NCBI GenBank assembly: GCA_040905665.1
Contig: JBBDRD010000002.1
Span: forward strand, 1 to 64,000
DNA length: 64,000 bases
Source of the DNA: DASVCN01 sp040905665
Lineage (GTDB): Bacteria; Deinococcota; Deinococci; Deinococcales; Trueperaceae
Direction: 5' to 3'
How positions within the stretch are numbered: the first letter of the stretch is position 1; the number at the start of each line of letters is the position of its first letter. The position numbers and the translations under genes were made by a program. A model generated the notes under the pieces. The model was not told the origin of the DNA, searched no databases, and saw nothing but the letters and a program-made list of their open reading frames with translations. Below are positions 35,219 to 44,563 of this stretch, piece by piece.

Positions 35219-35722
35219 GTGACACGACAGTTCCCTTTGCCGCGGGCAAAGCCAGTCGTCGCCATGCTTTGCGGCTTGCCCGGCGCGGGGAAGACCGTGC
35301 TGGCAAGGCGGCTGGAGAACGAGATGGCCGCCATTCGCCTTAGTGTCGACGAATGGATGATCAGGCTCTACGGACATCACATGCCGAGGGAGTTGCTACA
35401 CGAACGGTTGCGGTTGCTCAAGGATCTACTCTGTACGGTCGGTGAACGTGCCGTCGAACTCGACCGCAGCGTGATACTGGACTTTGGCTTTTGGAAGCGC
35501 GACGAGCGATTACTGATTGCCCAGCGGGTGCGGGAAGCGGGCGGCGAGCCGGTGCTGTACTACCTCGAGGAACCTCTGCCCGTTCTGCAAGAGCGTGTGG
35601 AGTTGCGTAACCAGGATCTGCCAGCAAACACCTACGAGATCACGCCTGAGATGCTGGAGATGTTCGCCAGTTGGTTCGAGCCGCCGGGCATCGATGAGGG
35701 ATTCCGGGTGGTGCGGCCGTGA
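35219..35722 (+). CDS. P-loop kinase-like ATPase (zeta-toxin/APH-like fold)
   Basis: 167 residues from GTG. Walker A MLCGLPGAGKTVLARRL, then SVDEWMIRLYGHH and VILDFGFWKRDER (second acidic motif) place it among small AAA_33-type kinases. Such proteins phosphorylate nucleotides, antibiotics or tRNA-like substrates; the target is not known. TAGCAT lies 6 nt before the GTG. A 46-residue ORF overlaps its stop, and a toxin-antitoxin module follows. Confidence 0.75.
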   Translation: MTRQFPLPRAKPVVAMLCGLPGAGKTVLARRLENEMAAIRLSVDEWMIRLYGHHMPRELLHERLRLLKDLLCTVGERAVELDRSVILDFGFWKRDERLLIAQRVREAGGEPVLYYLEEPLPVLQERVELRNQDLPANTYEITPEMLEMFASWFEPPGIDEGFRVVRP

Positions 35723-35859
35723 GCGTGAGCAGAGGGGACTTGATCGCCGGCTTGGTAAAGAGCTTGGAGTCGAAGCCGTTTTTGCTTGCCGGATGGGGCA
35801 ATGAGCAGGACAGAAGGGTCGTTAAGCAGAACGGCGTCCTGGACGCGAAGAGACCGTAA
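35719..35859 (+). CDS. Small hypothetical protein, 46 residues
   Basis: GTG overlaps the kinase stop (GTGA), so translation would be coupled. The peptide contains LIAGLVKSLESKPFLLAGWG and ends DAKRP. No family recognised. It may be a gene remnant, but the start is well placed and codon use resembles its neighbours. Confidence 0.4.
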   Translation: MSVSRGDLIAGLVKSLESKPFLLAGWGNEQDRRVVKQNGVLDAKRP

Positions 35860-35877
35860 TTTGGGGTAGAATGCACT

Positions 35878-36096
35878 GTGTCAAGTGACCAGACCAAGGC
35901 TGCGGAGAGGCTACGCACCGCGTTCGAACTCTTCCAGGCTGGCAAGGAGATGATGCGTCAGAATCTTCGACGTCGGTTCCGCGACGCAAGCGAGGAGGAG
36001 ATCGACCAGCGCCTCCGGACGTGGCTCCAGACCAGACCGGGCGCTGAGTGGGGCGACGGACCAATCGAAGGTCACCGCATTCGGAAGCATGAATGA
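35878..36096 (+). CDS. Rv0078B-related antitoxin
   Basis: 72 residues. The core FELFQAGKEMMRQNLRRRF and DASEEEIDQRLRTWL match the small Rv0078B-like antitoxins, which neutralise a nucleotidyltransferase-type toxin. The GTG start is 5 nt after TAGAAT (35867-35872), a leaderless message. It overlaps the next gene by 8 nt, as expected for a toxin-antitoxin pair. Confidence 0.75.
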   Translation: MSSDQTKAAERLRTAFELFQAGKEMMRQNLRRRFRDASEEEIDQRLRTWLQTRPGAEWGDGPIEGHRIRKHE

Positions 36097-36688
36097 AATT
36101 GAGCAATCGCTCGTCCGAGTCAAGGAGGAATTGGGGCGCATTGGACGACGATGGTCATTGGTAGGCGGATTGGCGGTGTCCGCCAGGGCCGAACCGCGTT
36201 TTACCCGCGACATAGACCTAGCCGTCGCGGTAGATGACGACGAGTCTGCTGAAGCCATAGTTATGCAGTTGAGCGAGCGGGGCCTGGAAGTGCTCGCTAG
36301 CCTGGAGCAGGAGGCCACGAGCCGCCTGGCTACGGTTCGGCTTGGATCTGTTCGGGGTGCAGTCGGTGTCGTGGTCGACCTGCTCTTCGCCTCATCAGGA
36401 ATCGAAGCAGAAGTCGTAGAGCAAGCAGAGCTTCTCGAGATCTTCCCCCAGCTTCATGTTCCCGTCGCCCGCATTGGGCACCTGATAGCGCTCAAGATTC
36501 TCTCTCGAAATGACATGGGGAGGCCGCAGGACTTGGCGGACTTGCGGGCGCTTGTCAAGGAAGCCTCTGACGAGGAACTCGAACTGACCCGTTCGAGCCT
36601 GGCATTGATCGGCCAGCGAGGTTATCAGCGAGGGCGCGACCTCGAGGGGCAGTTCGAAGTTCTGCTGAAGGACTTGGGCCGGCATTGA
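36089..36688 (+). CDS. Nucleotidyltransferase toxin of an AbiEii-like module
   Basis: 199 residues. The nucleotidyltransferase active site is intact: SLVGGLAVSARAEPRFTRDIDLAV (GG, then the DxD pair), with VVVDLLFAS as the third acidic strand. Relatives attach nucleotides to tRNA or other targets and stop growth. The overlap with the upstream antitoxin gene (ATGAATGA) indicates coupled translation. Its exact target is unknown. Confidence 0.75.
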   Translation: MNEIEQSLVRVKEELGRIGRRWSLVGGLAVSARAEPRFTRDIDLAVAVDDDESAEAIVMQLSERGLEVLASLEQEATSRLATVRLGSVRGAVGVVVDLLFASSGIEAEVVEQAELLEIFPQLHVPVARIGHLIALKILSRNDMGRPQDLADLRALVKEASDEELELTRSSLALIGQRGYQRGRDLEGQFEVLLKDLGRH

Positions 36689-36949
36689 GCCAACTGCCGC
36701 CCCGCTCGAACGTCGACTCGAACGGGCTAGGGTCGCAGGTCGGAATGTCGAGAAACGATTCTCGGGCGCCATCAGGTTGAGCACCATTATGTTCGCAAAG
36801 GCTGGGGGAGGGGCCGTAGGGGTCCGCCGTCACCCTCTATGACCGCTAGTTTACGGGACTCAGTCTCCTCTTACATTACAAATAATGCTGCCCTCCGCAC
36901 CGGGTTAGACTCGCGGTAGTCAATAAGTCGAGAGCGATAGGGAAATGAC

Positions 36950-37302
36950 ATGAGTGCCGAGCAGTTCGTCGAGAAGTGGCAGCGGATAAGCGTCAAGGAG
37001 CGCAGCGCCGCCCAGACCCACTTCAATGAGTTGTGCGATCTACTCGCTGTGGATAAGCCACTCGACGTGGACCCGGAAGGGGAGTTTTGTTCTGCCTGTT
37101 CGCCGAGGACACCGGCCTGCTGCCCAACCGCATCGTCACTCAGATCCTCAAGAGCACCGGCGACAATCCGCAACGGGCGAAGCAGTATCTATCGATGCTA
37201 TTCCAGGCCATGTCATCAGGTGGTGAGGTGCTGCTGCAGGACGTGCCGCACTTCAACGGCGGGTTATTCCAAGGCGGAGAGGCGCTGGAGCTGAATCGCG
37301 AG
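36950..37302 (+). pseudogene. Remnant of an MmeI-like type IIL restriction-methyltransferase
   Basis: The first 45 codons (SAEQFVEKWQRISVKERSAA, then HFNELCDLLAVDKPLDVDPE) are the start of MmeI-family enzymes. At about 37085 the frame changes and jumps to FCLFAEDTGLLPNR, then LFQAMSSGGE and HFNGGLF, which lie about 150 residues or more further along in intact members. So an internal deletion is joined out of frame, and the methyltransferase and target-recognition parts are absent. Not functional. Confidence 0.7.
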
Positions 37303-38366
37303 AGTCATGAGCACGGTCGCACCTTCTATCAGGCAGACACACGCCACCCGGGCGGTGCGCCGGCACCTTACCCAGTCTACCCGGGGGAGCTCCGACGCCG
37401 ACTATCTGGCCATCTTGCGCCGATGCGGCCGCCCAGTTACGAGTTCCCTGGGACTCCGGTGGTTCTCTACGATCGGCACGAGGATGCCGCCGGAGCGAGC
37501 CCGCACGAGGTGGGAGAGCGGATCAGACGCCAGCGCACCGTCTTCAAGGGAAGGTTCCAGGGTGGCCGGATAGCCTACGTCCCCACCGATGAGCTGCCCC
37601 TTTACCTCGCCGCCTACCGCCGCCCGCGCGAGCTCACCTTCAGTGAGCGCAGGTTGCTCGAAGCCCTGGAGCACGAGGGTCCACTGCGTAAGAGCGACAT
37701 AGCCGAGGTGAGCGGGGTAAAGGGACGGGAGTTATCGCGGCGCTGCAGAAGCTTCAGCAAGCCTTCCTCGTCTACGAACAGCAGCTCGAGACCGAGTGGG
37801 ACAACGCCTGGTTTCATCTGGCGCGCGAGCAGCCGCAGTGGTTGGAGACGCTTCCAGAGGTGCAGGAGGCCCGGCTGGAAGTCCTCCGCCGCTTCACTCG
37901 GGCGTTCGTCGCGACCAGCGTCAGGGAGGCCAAGGAGTGGTCGAGCTTTCCGGCCAGAGAGGTGGAAGGCTTGCTGGACTCTTTGGTTTCAGACGGCGAC
38001 CTGATCAGAGGTGAGATCGAAGGTTGGGGAGAGCGGTATCTCGTGAGTGACTGGCATTCCGTTGCTCCCGAGAAGTGCGTGGCGGTCCTCGACCTCGGGG
38101 ACCCGCTGGTCACAGCCCAGGCGAGCAGGCTGAAACAGGAGTTCCCGGGTATTCCCATCCTCAAGTATGTGCTGATCGACGGGGAGATAGTGGGGGCGGT
38201 AACGGGACGGTGGGGAATAAACCCCTTCGACGTCGACGACGTCATGGTCCCCGGAGACGCCAGGACCGGCTCGGTACGGGAGGAGATCATCAGGAAATTG
38301 CGGCGGCACTACCCATTGCCTGACCAGAGGATCCGGGCGTACGGCGGCGAGCCGCTGGACGGTTGA
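37303..38366 (+). pseudogene. Frameshifted winged-helix protein of uncertain family
   Basis: Two frames carry one protein. The first runs through VVLYDRHEDAAGASPHEVGE, FKGRFQGGRIAYVPTDELPL and a winged helix (FSERRLLEALEHEGPLRKSD). At about 37735, after GRELS, one base is missing and the frame continues as AALQKLQQAFLVYEQQLETE to the stop at 38366 (ending YGGEPLDG). A four-helix and beta region (FPGIPILKYVLIDGEIVGAV) follows. It is reminiscent of AlkZ-like winged-helix proteins, but weakly. The 5' boundary with the MmeI remnant is unclear. Confidence 0.5.
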
Positions 38367-38392
38367 CGGGCGGTGATCCGGCGAGTGATTCG

Positions 38393-41035
38393 CTAGGGTT
38401 CGACAGCAGTGAAGCTCCAGGTCACGGTGACCGTGCCCAAGTCGCCTCCCAGCATGTCGGCGACGTCACCACGCTCGGTCATCCAGGTTTCCGGAGCGTC
38501 CGGCTGGTGAACGATGTCGCTGCTCAGGTACAGGGGGAACGCGAAGCTGTCGCTGATGTTCCTCGACGCCCCGCCGAAGCGCCCTCTCAGGGTGTTGAAT
38601 CCGCCCGTGCCCTCGAATGGCTCGTCGAACGATGTTCCGCTTCCTTCGACTGCTCCCTTGAGGTAGAAGGTGTAGTGGCAATTGTTTGACATGCCGAGGG
38701 ACATGCGTGACCCGGTGAGGGTGGACGAATCGTGTGGTACCGGCGTGCCACTACCAGAAAAGGTGTAGTAAACATCGTGTTCCGTCCCGTGCCGGTGCAG
38801 CTCCCGGCTGACGCTGGCAGTCCCACCCAGCTCGCTGGCTTCCCATGCCGCCTGCCCTGGCTGGTCCTGCACGAGCCGCGCCGTTACGTCGACAGAGACC
38901 TGATAGATGACGTGGTCGGCATACGAACTAGTGTCCCCACTAACGTCCCGGCTGTGGGTGTACTGGATTTTGGCTTCCCAGGTCTCGACGTCAGCAAGGT
39001 CGCCACACTCCTGCGGCTGGTCCTCGGTCACTCTGACCCAGGCGATCTTTGAATCCGTCGCCACACCGTTCGTGACCTGAAGGGTTGCCGCGAACTCCCC
39101 GCCCTCGGTGTAGGTGTGCGTGGCAGTTGATCCATCCGCACACTCCACCGCCTTCACTGACGATCCGTCGCCGGGGTCGAAGGTGCAGGTGAGTGGCTTA
39201 GTGGTATCGAAGCCGGACCAACTGAAGGTCACATCGAGTGGCGGCTCACCCTGCATAGGCGTTGCTGTCAGTGTCCAGCCGACATCCACCTCGACAGCGT
39301 CCCGAAGCTCGGTACCTTCGACGCTTATCTGGGCCAGATAAACTCCGGGCCCTCCTTCTAGACGAGAGGTGGTTGCGTAAGTGTGGTTGATGACCGTCGC
39401 GTTCGAGCAGTCGGCCAGCAGATAAGGAGCGGAACCGTCACCTGGGTCGATGCTGCAAAGGTACTGTTCGTCGCTCGGGAGCCCGGTCCAAGAGAAGGTC
39501 GTCGTCAGTGGTGCTGGGCCGAAGTCCGGTGAGGCAGAGAGGGAGACTCCGATAACGGTGAGATCGGCCTGGGCGGTGGAGTTGTCGAGTCCGAACGCTC
39601 CGCCGTAGTACCTGCAACCCCAGCAAATTATGTCGTCCTTCAGAAGTTTCGACTTCGCGCCGGGGCCCCTCGATTGAACCCGAACTGTTGCCTCTCCGCC
39701 TTCGACACCTATCCAGGCAAGGCCGTCACGCTCGTCCACGGGGGCAGCGATTTCCGGTTCGTAGCTGAAGAGCGTCACCAAGCGATCGTTCGTTACTTCG
39801 ACCGGACCCCATTTCATGTTGGGGATGTGCACGTTGTCTTGACTCAGGTCGGGAAAGGTGCCGGGAAACCCCTCCTCGGCCGATCGTAAGACCTTGTAGA
39901 AGATGTCCAGTTCGAGCTTGATAAGCTCGTAAATCTGTTGCCTGAATGCATCGATGCCGTCCAGGTCCTTAAGGCCGACGAGGGTCATCAGCTGCTCGCT
40001 CAGGTCGGCGATGCTGATGGGCGGAGGGGCATTGGTGGCGGTGATAGTGATCGTCGCACCGCTAGTCTCGCCCACGAGGATGCTGTCGTCGTCCAATACG
40101 AGTTCGAAGGCGCTGATCTGCGAGGGGAAGAGCCCGGGTACGAGTTTGTTCATGATGAAGTCCGCAACGCTCAAGAGCGCGCCAACGCCGCCTGCGATTG
40201 GCACTGCGACACCGGCGACAGCCAGTAGACCCCCAGGCAGGCCTACCCAATAGGAGTAGCTGGTGGTCGTCGGGTTCACCACGATTTCGGCGAAATCCTT
40301 GAGGACGGTGTGGATCTGCATGAGACAGGCCAGCTCGACGTCCTCGCCTTCCTCCTCACAGATTCCGGCAAGGGCGAGAGTCGAAATCCGCGCCTGGGTC
40401 GTACTCAGCGACGCCGCGTAAGTCTCGTAGTAGTCCACGGCGCCGCTGGACGCGAGCAGAGCATCTACCAGCGCGAGCTCCTCGGTTGCAAGCGACGATA
40501 TTTCGCTCTCCTGCTCGGTGAGACCAGAGATCATGGCAACGGCTGCGTCCCGCAATGGGCCGTCCTGATCGCTCGCCAGCGGAATCAGCGAGAAAAGTGA
40601 TTGGAAGCCGATAGCGATTTCGCCAAGTGCGGCTTCCACTGCCTGACTCGCGCCAGGTGAAGGCTCCAGCTCTTCTACGGTGATTCGGGCAGTCGAACGC
40701 GCGACGACGGTGTCGCCGCGGCGCAGCTCGAGCACCTGGGGTTCAGCCGGGGGTGACGGCCAGTCTCCCGCTCCCAGGAATAGGGGGATTGCCGAGGCCA
40801 GCGTCCCGTCATCCTTGACGGCGAGGAGTGTTCGCTCGTTGCCCAACCAAGCCTCGAGCTCCTCGGTATTAGCGAGTTCAGCGTCAATCCCGGAAATAGC
40901 GAGCGGCGTGCCCGGCGGTCCCGCCAACGGCTCTACCGTCAGGGAGGGCAAACGTGTTTCGACTCCACCATTGCCACCGCAGGCGATGAGGACGGGCAGC
41001 AACAGAGCGGTGAACAGGGCCAGTTTGATCTTCAC
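38393..41035 (-). CDS. PKD-domain lipoprotein
   Basis: 880 residues from GTG 41033-41035, which has GGGAGG upstream. The lipobox LIAC gives lipid-bearing Cys19. An IPT-like segment (about 25-120) is followed by a helical region with a hydrophobic stretch (GGLLAVAGVAVPIAGGVGAL near 290). Two PKD domains follow, each with a FSWxG and DPGDGS pattern: LTTTFSWTGLPSDEQ and LDVTFSWSGFDTTK. A beta-rich end follows. PKD domains bind surface polymers or proteins. Function unknown. It is exported and anchored by lipid. Confidence 0.8.
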   Translation of the reverse strand: MKIKLALFTALLLPVLIACGGNGGVETRLPSLTVEPLAGPPGTPLAISGIDAELANTEELEAWLGNERTLLAVKDDGTLASAIPLFLGAGDWPSPPAEPQVLELRRGDTVVARSTARITVEELEPSPGASQAVEAALGEIAIGFQSLFSLIPLASDQDGPLRDAAVAMISGLTEQESEISSLATEELALVDALLASSGAVDYYETYAASLSTTQARISTLALAGICEEEGEDVELACLMQIHTVLKDFAEIVVNPTTTSYSYWVGLPGGLLAVAGVAVPIAGGVGALLSVADFIMNKLVPGLFPSQISAFELVLDDDSILVGETSGATITITATNAPPPISIADLSEQLMTLVGLKDLDGIDAFRQQIYELIKLELDIFYKVLRSAEEGFPGTFPDLSQDNVHIPNMKWGPVEVTNDRLVTLFSYEPEIAAPVDERDGLAWIGVEGGEATVRVQSRGPGAKSKLLKDDIICWGCRYYGGAFGLDNSTAQADLTVIGVSLSASPDFGPAPLTTTFSWTGLPSDEQYLCSIDPGDGSAPYLLADCSNATVINHTYATTSRLEGGPGVYLAQISVEGTELRDAVEVDVGWTLTATPMQGEPPLDVTFSWSGFDTTKPLTCTFDPGDGSSVKAVECADGSTATHTYTEGGEFAATLQVTNGVATDSKIAWVRVTEDQPQECGDLADVETWEAKIQYTHSRDVSGDTSSYADHVIYQVSVDVTARLVQDQPGQAAWEASELGGTASVSRELHRHGTEHDVYYTFSGSGTPVPHDSSTLTGSRMSLGMSNNCHYTFYLKGAVEGSGTSFDEPFEGTGGFNTLRGRFGGASRNISDSFAFPLYLSSDIVHQPDAPETWMTERGDVADMLGGDLGTVTVTWSFTAVEP

Positions 41036-41270
41036 GCGAGCCTCCCAGGGCAGAGGAATCGGTACAACCTTGTGTGGAGCACGTAGTGAGCCCGCTCCAG
41101 GTTGGCGCCGGGTCAAGTAGAGCCGGACCGATGTTCTTTCACAAACCTGCACCCAGGATAGCCGTTGGGCGTAAACGAGGCATTAACGGCTCCGGTCGAC
41201 TCAGCGGGGGAGAGACCTTCCTGACGGGAAAACCGGCCGGTCGCACCTGGGAGCGTGTTATACCTCCCGG

Positions 41271-42065
41271 GTGCTCTTTGGACTCACTCCCGACGCACTG
41301 CTGCTAGTTTCCCTGACGGCGCTTCTCGTGGGTGTGGCCAAGGCCGGTTTTGGTGGCGGTGTCGGGGTCATCGCCACTCCGTTGGTTGCTCTGGCCATGC
41401 CGGTTCCCGAGGCGGCGGCACTCATGCTGCCGGTGCTGATTGGGGCAGACATATTCAATGTGGGGCAGTACCGCCGCAACCTCAGCGCCCCGGACCTGCG
41501 GCTGCTGCTACCTGCTTCGGTCGTGGGAGTCATCGCCGGCGCCCTCACATTCGACGCGCTCACCGATCACGAGCGGGCGCTCAAGGCCGCCGTTGGGGCA
41601 CTGGCCCTCGCCTTCGTCGCTTGGCGCCTCATCGCGCATCGGTAGATGAACCGCATGCCGGAGACGCCGCCGCCCTCGCCACATCCTTCGCTGCTGTGGG
41701 GCGGGATCATGGGAGCACTCTCCGGCTTCGGTTCCACGCTGGCTCACGCCGGCGGTCCCCCGCTCACCGTTTATCTGTTGCCTCGCGGACTACCGCGCCG
41801 CACCTTCGTTGGCACCATCGCCTGGTTCTTCTTCGTGCTCAACCTGATAAAACTCGTTCCCTATGCCTGGCTGGGGCTCGTGTCGGTGCAGCGCTTCACG
41901 CTTGCCCTGGCCCTGCTGCCGCTCGCCTGGTTTGGCGCCTGGCTGGGCGTGAGGCTGCTGGGGGCTATCGACGAGCGGTTGTTCACTCGACTTGTGACGA
42001 TACTGCTGACGCTAACCGGGCTGCAGTTGCTTATCGGCCGCGATCTGGCTGTCTACTTCAACTAG
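41271..42065 (+). pseudogene. TauE/SafE-type sulfite exporter split by an in-frame stop
   Basis: Two back-to-back frames lie in the same reading frame. Residues 1-124 contain GVAKAGFGGGVGVIATPLVALAM, the first TauE half. After a TAG at 41643-41645 an ATG follows at once, and residues 1-139 give GFGSTLAHAGGPPLTVYLLP and VGTIAWFFFVLNLIKL, the second half. The sum matches the normal length. TauE/SafE proteins export sulfite or other small sulfur anions. Either the stop inactivates the gene, or it is made as two halves, since an ATG follows the stop directly. Confidence 0.75.
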
Positions 42066-42082
42066 GACCGGGGAGCCTGCTC

Positions 42083-42163
42083 ATGCGCCTACTCATGCTC
42101 GACCTCAATGACGCCGTGCACGGCGGAAGTTCACCTGAAGGGCACAACGCTTGCAGAGCCTAG
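42083..42163 (+). CDS. Possible 26-residue leader ORF before lysE
   Basis: ATG opens 26 codons (MRLLMLDLNDAVHGGSSPEG...) ending in TAG at 42161-42163, which overlaps the first codons of the LysE gene in another frame. No known attenuation motif such as a run of Lys or Arg codons is present. Weakly supported. Confidence 0.2.
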   Translation: MRLLMLDLNDAVHGGSSPEGHNACRA

Positions 42164-42771
42164 TCTTCGGTTTCGTAACCGGCCTCGGGTTGATCGTGGC
42201 GATCGGTGCCCAGAACGTGTTCGTGCTGCGGCAAGGCATCGCGCGTCGCAATGTGCTTCCCGTGGCAGCCACCGCTGCTCTAGTCGATGCGGTCCTGATC
42301 TCCGTGGGAGTGGCGGGGGTGGGGAGTGTCGTTGCATCGGCGGAGTGGCTCGCCCGGCTGGCGGGCATAGGAGGAGCGCTGTTTTTGGTCGGATACGGGC
42401 TGGTGGCGCTCCGTAGTGCCTTCGGTAAAACAGCGCCGGAGTGGCACACTGGCGACCTGAAACCGCGCTCCGCTCGCCGGGCGGTAGGCGCAACCTTGGC
42501 TATCTCTCTGTTCAATCCGCACGTGTACCTGGACACGTTGGTACTCCTCGGCGGCATAGGTGGGCAACTCGAGCCGGGAGGCCGCGTGGCGTTCACCGTG
42601 GGAGCGGTGATCGCGTCTGTCGTCTGGTTCTTCTCACTGGCGTACGGAGCGCGAACGCTCACCCCGTGGTTCCCTCGGCCAGTGGTGCGGCGGGCCTTGG
42701 ACGTTTTCGTGGCGGGAGTGATGTTCACGGTGGCCGGCTACCTGGTGCTGGGGCTGCTCCCGGAGCCATAA
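42151..42771 (+). CDS. LysE/ArgO-type amino-acid exporter
   Basis: 206 residues from TTG. Six membrane helices. The N-terminus LIVAIGAQNVFVLRQGIARR is the LysE/ArgO signature, and ISLFNPHVYLDTLVLLGGIG is the conserved Asn-Pro segment of the family. It exports basic amino acids such as lysine or arginine. Its usual LysR-type regulator is not nearby. Confidence 0.85.
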   Translation: MQSLVFGFVTGLGLIVAIGAQNVFVLRQGIARRNVLPVAATAALVDAVLISVGVAGVGSVVASAEWLARLAGIGGALFLVGYGLVALRSAFGKTAPEWHTGDLKPRSARRAVGATLAISLFNPHVYLDTLVLLGGIGGQLEPGGRVAFTVGAVIASVVWFFSLAYGARTLTPWFPRPVVRRALDVFVAGVMFTVAGYLVLGLLPEP

Positions 42772-42922
42772 ACTGGTACTGGGGTCCGTCGAATCCACTG
42801 ACTCCAGTACTCGTTTGGAAGGAGCCATTGCTCTCAGAGGGCGGGTTGAGGTCGTCGTACTCAATGACACTCCTCCGCAGAACCGCTCGGAGAGCGAGGC
42901 GGTGCTCTTCTCGGGGCGAGGT

Positions 42923-43282
42923 CTAGTCTTCCTGAGCGGTAGTCGTGGGCGTGACGTCGTTATTTGTCGGTTCCGCCCCCACTCGCCGCTCCACGCCGAT
43001 GGTGAGGTTCGCGACGAGCGCGGCCAGTGCTCCCAGCGCCGCCCAAACTGGTAGCAGCAAGGTGCCGACGACTCCGATCGTGAGGGGGATCTCGAGCAGC
43101 GTCTTGCTTTCTTCGTTCTTGATGATTATCCGGCGGACGTTCCCTTCGCGGATTAGCTCCTTAACCTTGCCGATGACCCGGTCGCCGGTGACCTTGAACT
43201 CTTCCTGGAAGGTGTCCTTCTTGGCTTCCTGACTTGTCTCCTGGTTGGTTTCCTGTTTGTTCTCGTGTTCTGTGTTGTCCAT
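42923..43282 (-). CDS. DUF4342 family protein
   Basis: 119 residues. The core EEFKVTGDRVIGKVKELIRE, GNVRRIIIKNEESKTLLEIP and LTIGVVGTLLLPVWAALGAL is the DUF4342 domain, with two membrane helices at its end. The N-terminus is very rich in Glu, Gln, Asn and Thr. Function unknown. TATGCT (43289-43294, minus strand) lies 6 nt before the ATG. Confidence 0.8.
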   Translation of the reverse strand: MDNTEHENKQETNQETSQEAKKDTFQEEFKVTGDRVIGKVKELIREGNVRRIIIKNEESKTLLEIPLTIGVVGTLLLPVWAALGALAALVANLTIGVERRVGAEPTNNDVTPTTTAQED

Positions 43283-43476
43283 GGTCTGAGCATATTCCCG
43301 CGTTGTGAGGGGGTCCTCATACTTTGGTAGGACACACGGATTCTTGCCTATCTACTTGCTCGGTCGCACGTGGAGGACGTATTGGAATGGCTGGGGACCG
43401 GCCAACCACGACACCACGATCTTGGACGAGGAGTTTGGCGGCGACGCCGTTGAAGCCGTGTGCGAGCTGCAATCCA

Positions 43477-43908
43477 TCAATCGAAGCGCACGACCGCGAA
43501 GCCCATTGCTTCGGCTGCCCGAGCCATCACCCGATCCGCAGTCGCAAGTTCGTGTGCTTTGAGCTCCCGCGCGAGGGTCAGGTGCAACGCGTCGAGACTT
43601 CGAAGGGGCTGATCGGGCTGGCTGGCAATGAGCCGAACGGCCGCCGGAAAGTGATTATTCTCAACCGGATAGCGCGTCAGGTGACCGTGGGCAATATCCT
43701 CTTCGAACACGGCGAAGGTTTTGGCCTCCTGCCTGAAGTTCAATTCGCCTTCGCGTCGCCGCCGAGCCAGGAGCGAACGCATCTCCAGCACCGTGAGACT
43801 GCTTATTGCAGCTGGAGCTGTTTCTCGAAGCCACGCGACAAATTCATCCGAGCGGTTCTCGTTCAGATACCATTTGGCGAGTGCGCTCGTGTCGACGTAA
43901 GCATCCAC
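43477..43908 (-). CDS. vapC: PIN-domain ribonuclease toxin VapC
   Basis: 143 residues from GTG. The PIN acidic residues are in place: YVDTSALAKWY (first Asp), SSLTVLEMRSLLARR (Glu), and SLDALHLTLAREL followed by LATADRVMARAAEAMG. VapC toxins cut tRNA or rRNA when freed from their antitoxin. It starts 2 nt after the antitoxin stop. Confidence 0.88.
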   Translation of the reverse strand: MDAYVDTSALAKWYLNENRSDEFVAWLRETAPAAISSLTVLEMRSLLARRRREGELNFRQEAKTFAVFEEDIAHGHLTRYPVENNHFPAAVRLIASQPDQPLRSLDALHLTLARELKAHELATADRVMARAAEAMGFAVVRFD

Positions 43909-43910
43909 TG

Positions 43911-44135
43911 TTAGAAGCGATCACGGTCCTCGCGGATCAGTTCCGCGCTCGAACGAGCCAGTCGCTTAGTTTCATTGCGGAGATCGGCGTGAGTGGGAAT
44001 CTCGCTTTGTTGGAGCGATACAATCTTGGCGATAGGCTTGCCGCGTCGGGTAATGATCAACTCCTTTTCCCGGCCGAGCAACTCATCTAGTCGTGAAAGG
44101 CTGTTGCGCGCTTCCCGGATCGACAGTGTTCGCAT
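43911..44135 (-). CDS. vapB: Phd/YefM-type antitoxin VapB
   Basis: 74 residues from the ATG at 44133-44135, which has CTGGAGGG upstream. MRTLSIREARNSLSRLDELL and LIITRRGKPIAKIVSL are the DNA-binding N-domain of Phd/YefM antitoxins, and the charged tail should wrap the toxin. It leads a vapBC operon and should repress it. Confidence 0.85.
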   Translation of the reverse strand: MRTLSIREARNSLSRLDELLGREKELIITRRGKPIAKIVSLQQSEIPTHADLRNETKRLARSSAELIREDRDRF

Positions 44136-44279
44136 GGCACCCTCCAGGTGCTTCATTCTGCAAAAGTGTAGCACGTGCTCTTTCCCTTTACTTATTGGCC
44201 GTCGATGGTCCTGCGGAGTAACCGCGGTAGAGTAAATGCCCCACCGACTTCTTGGCTCAACTAAAGCGAGATATCGAGG

Positions 44280-44563
44280 ATGAGTAGCGAGATGGAGAAG
44301 TTTCAGAAGGATCTGCTTGAGTCCGTGCAGCAGATGAAGCGGGGAAAAGCAGCACGGGTGATGGAAGTAGAATTGTCCCCCGTGGCGGCGGCTCGATCCC
44401 ACGTCGGAATGTCACAACGGGACTTCGCCGGACTACTCGGCGTTTCCCCCCCGCACTTTTCAGGACTGGGAACAAGGACGCCGCGAGCCAACTGGCGCCG
44501 CTAGAACGCTCCTTCAAGTCGCCGTAAGACATCCAGAAGTGCTACGCGAGCTCGCGCAGTAGG
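44280..44563 (+). pseudogene. Frameshifted XRE/HigA-type antitoxin
   Basis: The frame from ATG 44280 gives MEVELSPVAAARSHVGMSQR, then a helix-turn-helix DFAGLLGVSP. At a run of seven C bases (44447-44453) the frame breaks. The following sequence continues the family's normal end in another frame: RTFQDWEQGRREPTGAARTL, then LQVAVRHPEVLRELAQ and TAG. Removing one C restores the whole protein of about 94 residues. No intact toxin is next to it. The gap 44564-44850 after it is AT-rich and shows no gene. Confidence 0.75.

Noticed and set aside
41255..42163. 302-codon ORF over the TauE region
   Set aside because: Arg/His/Gly-rich translation with no membrane helices; the other frame encodes the transporter.
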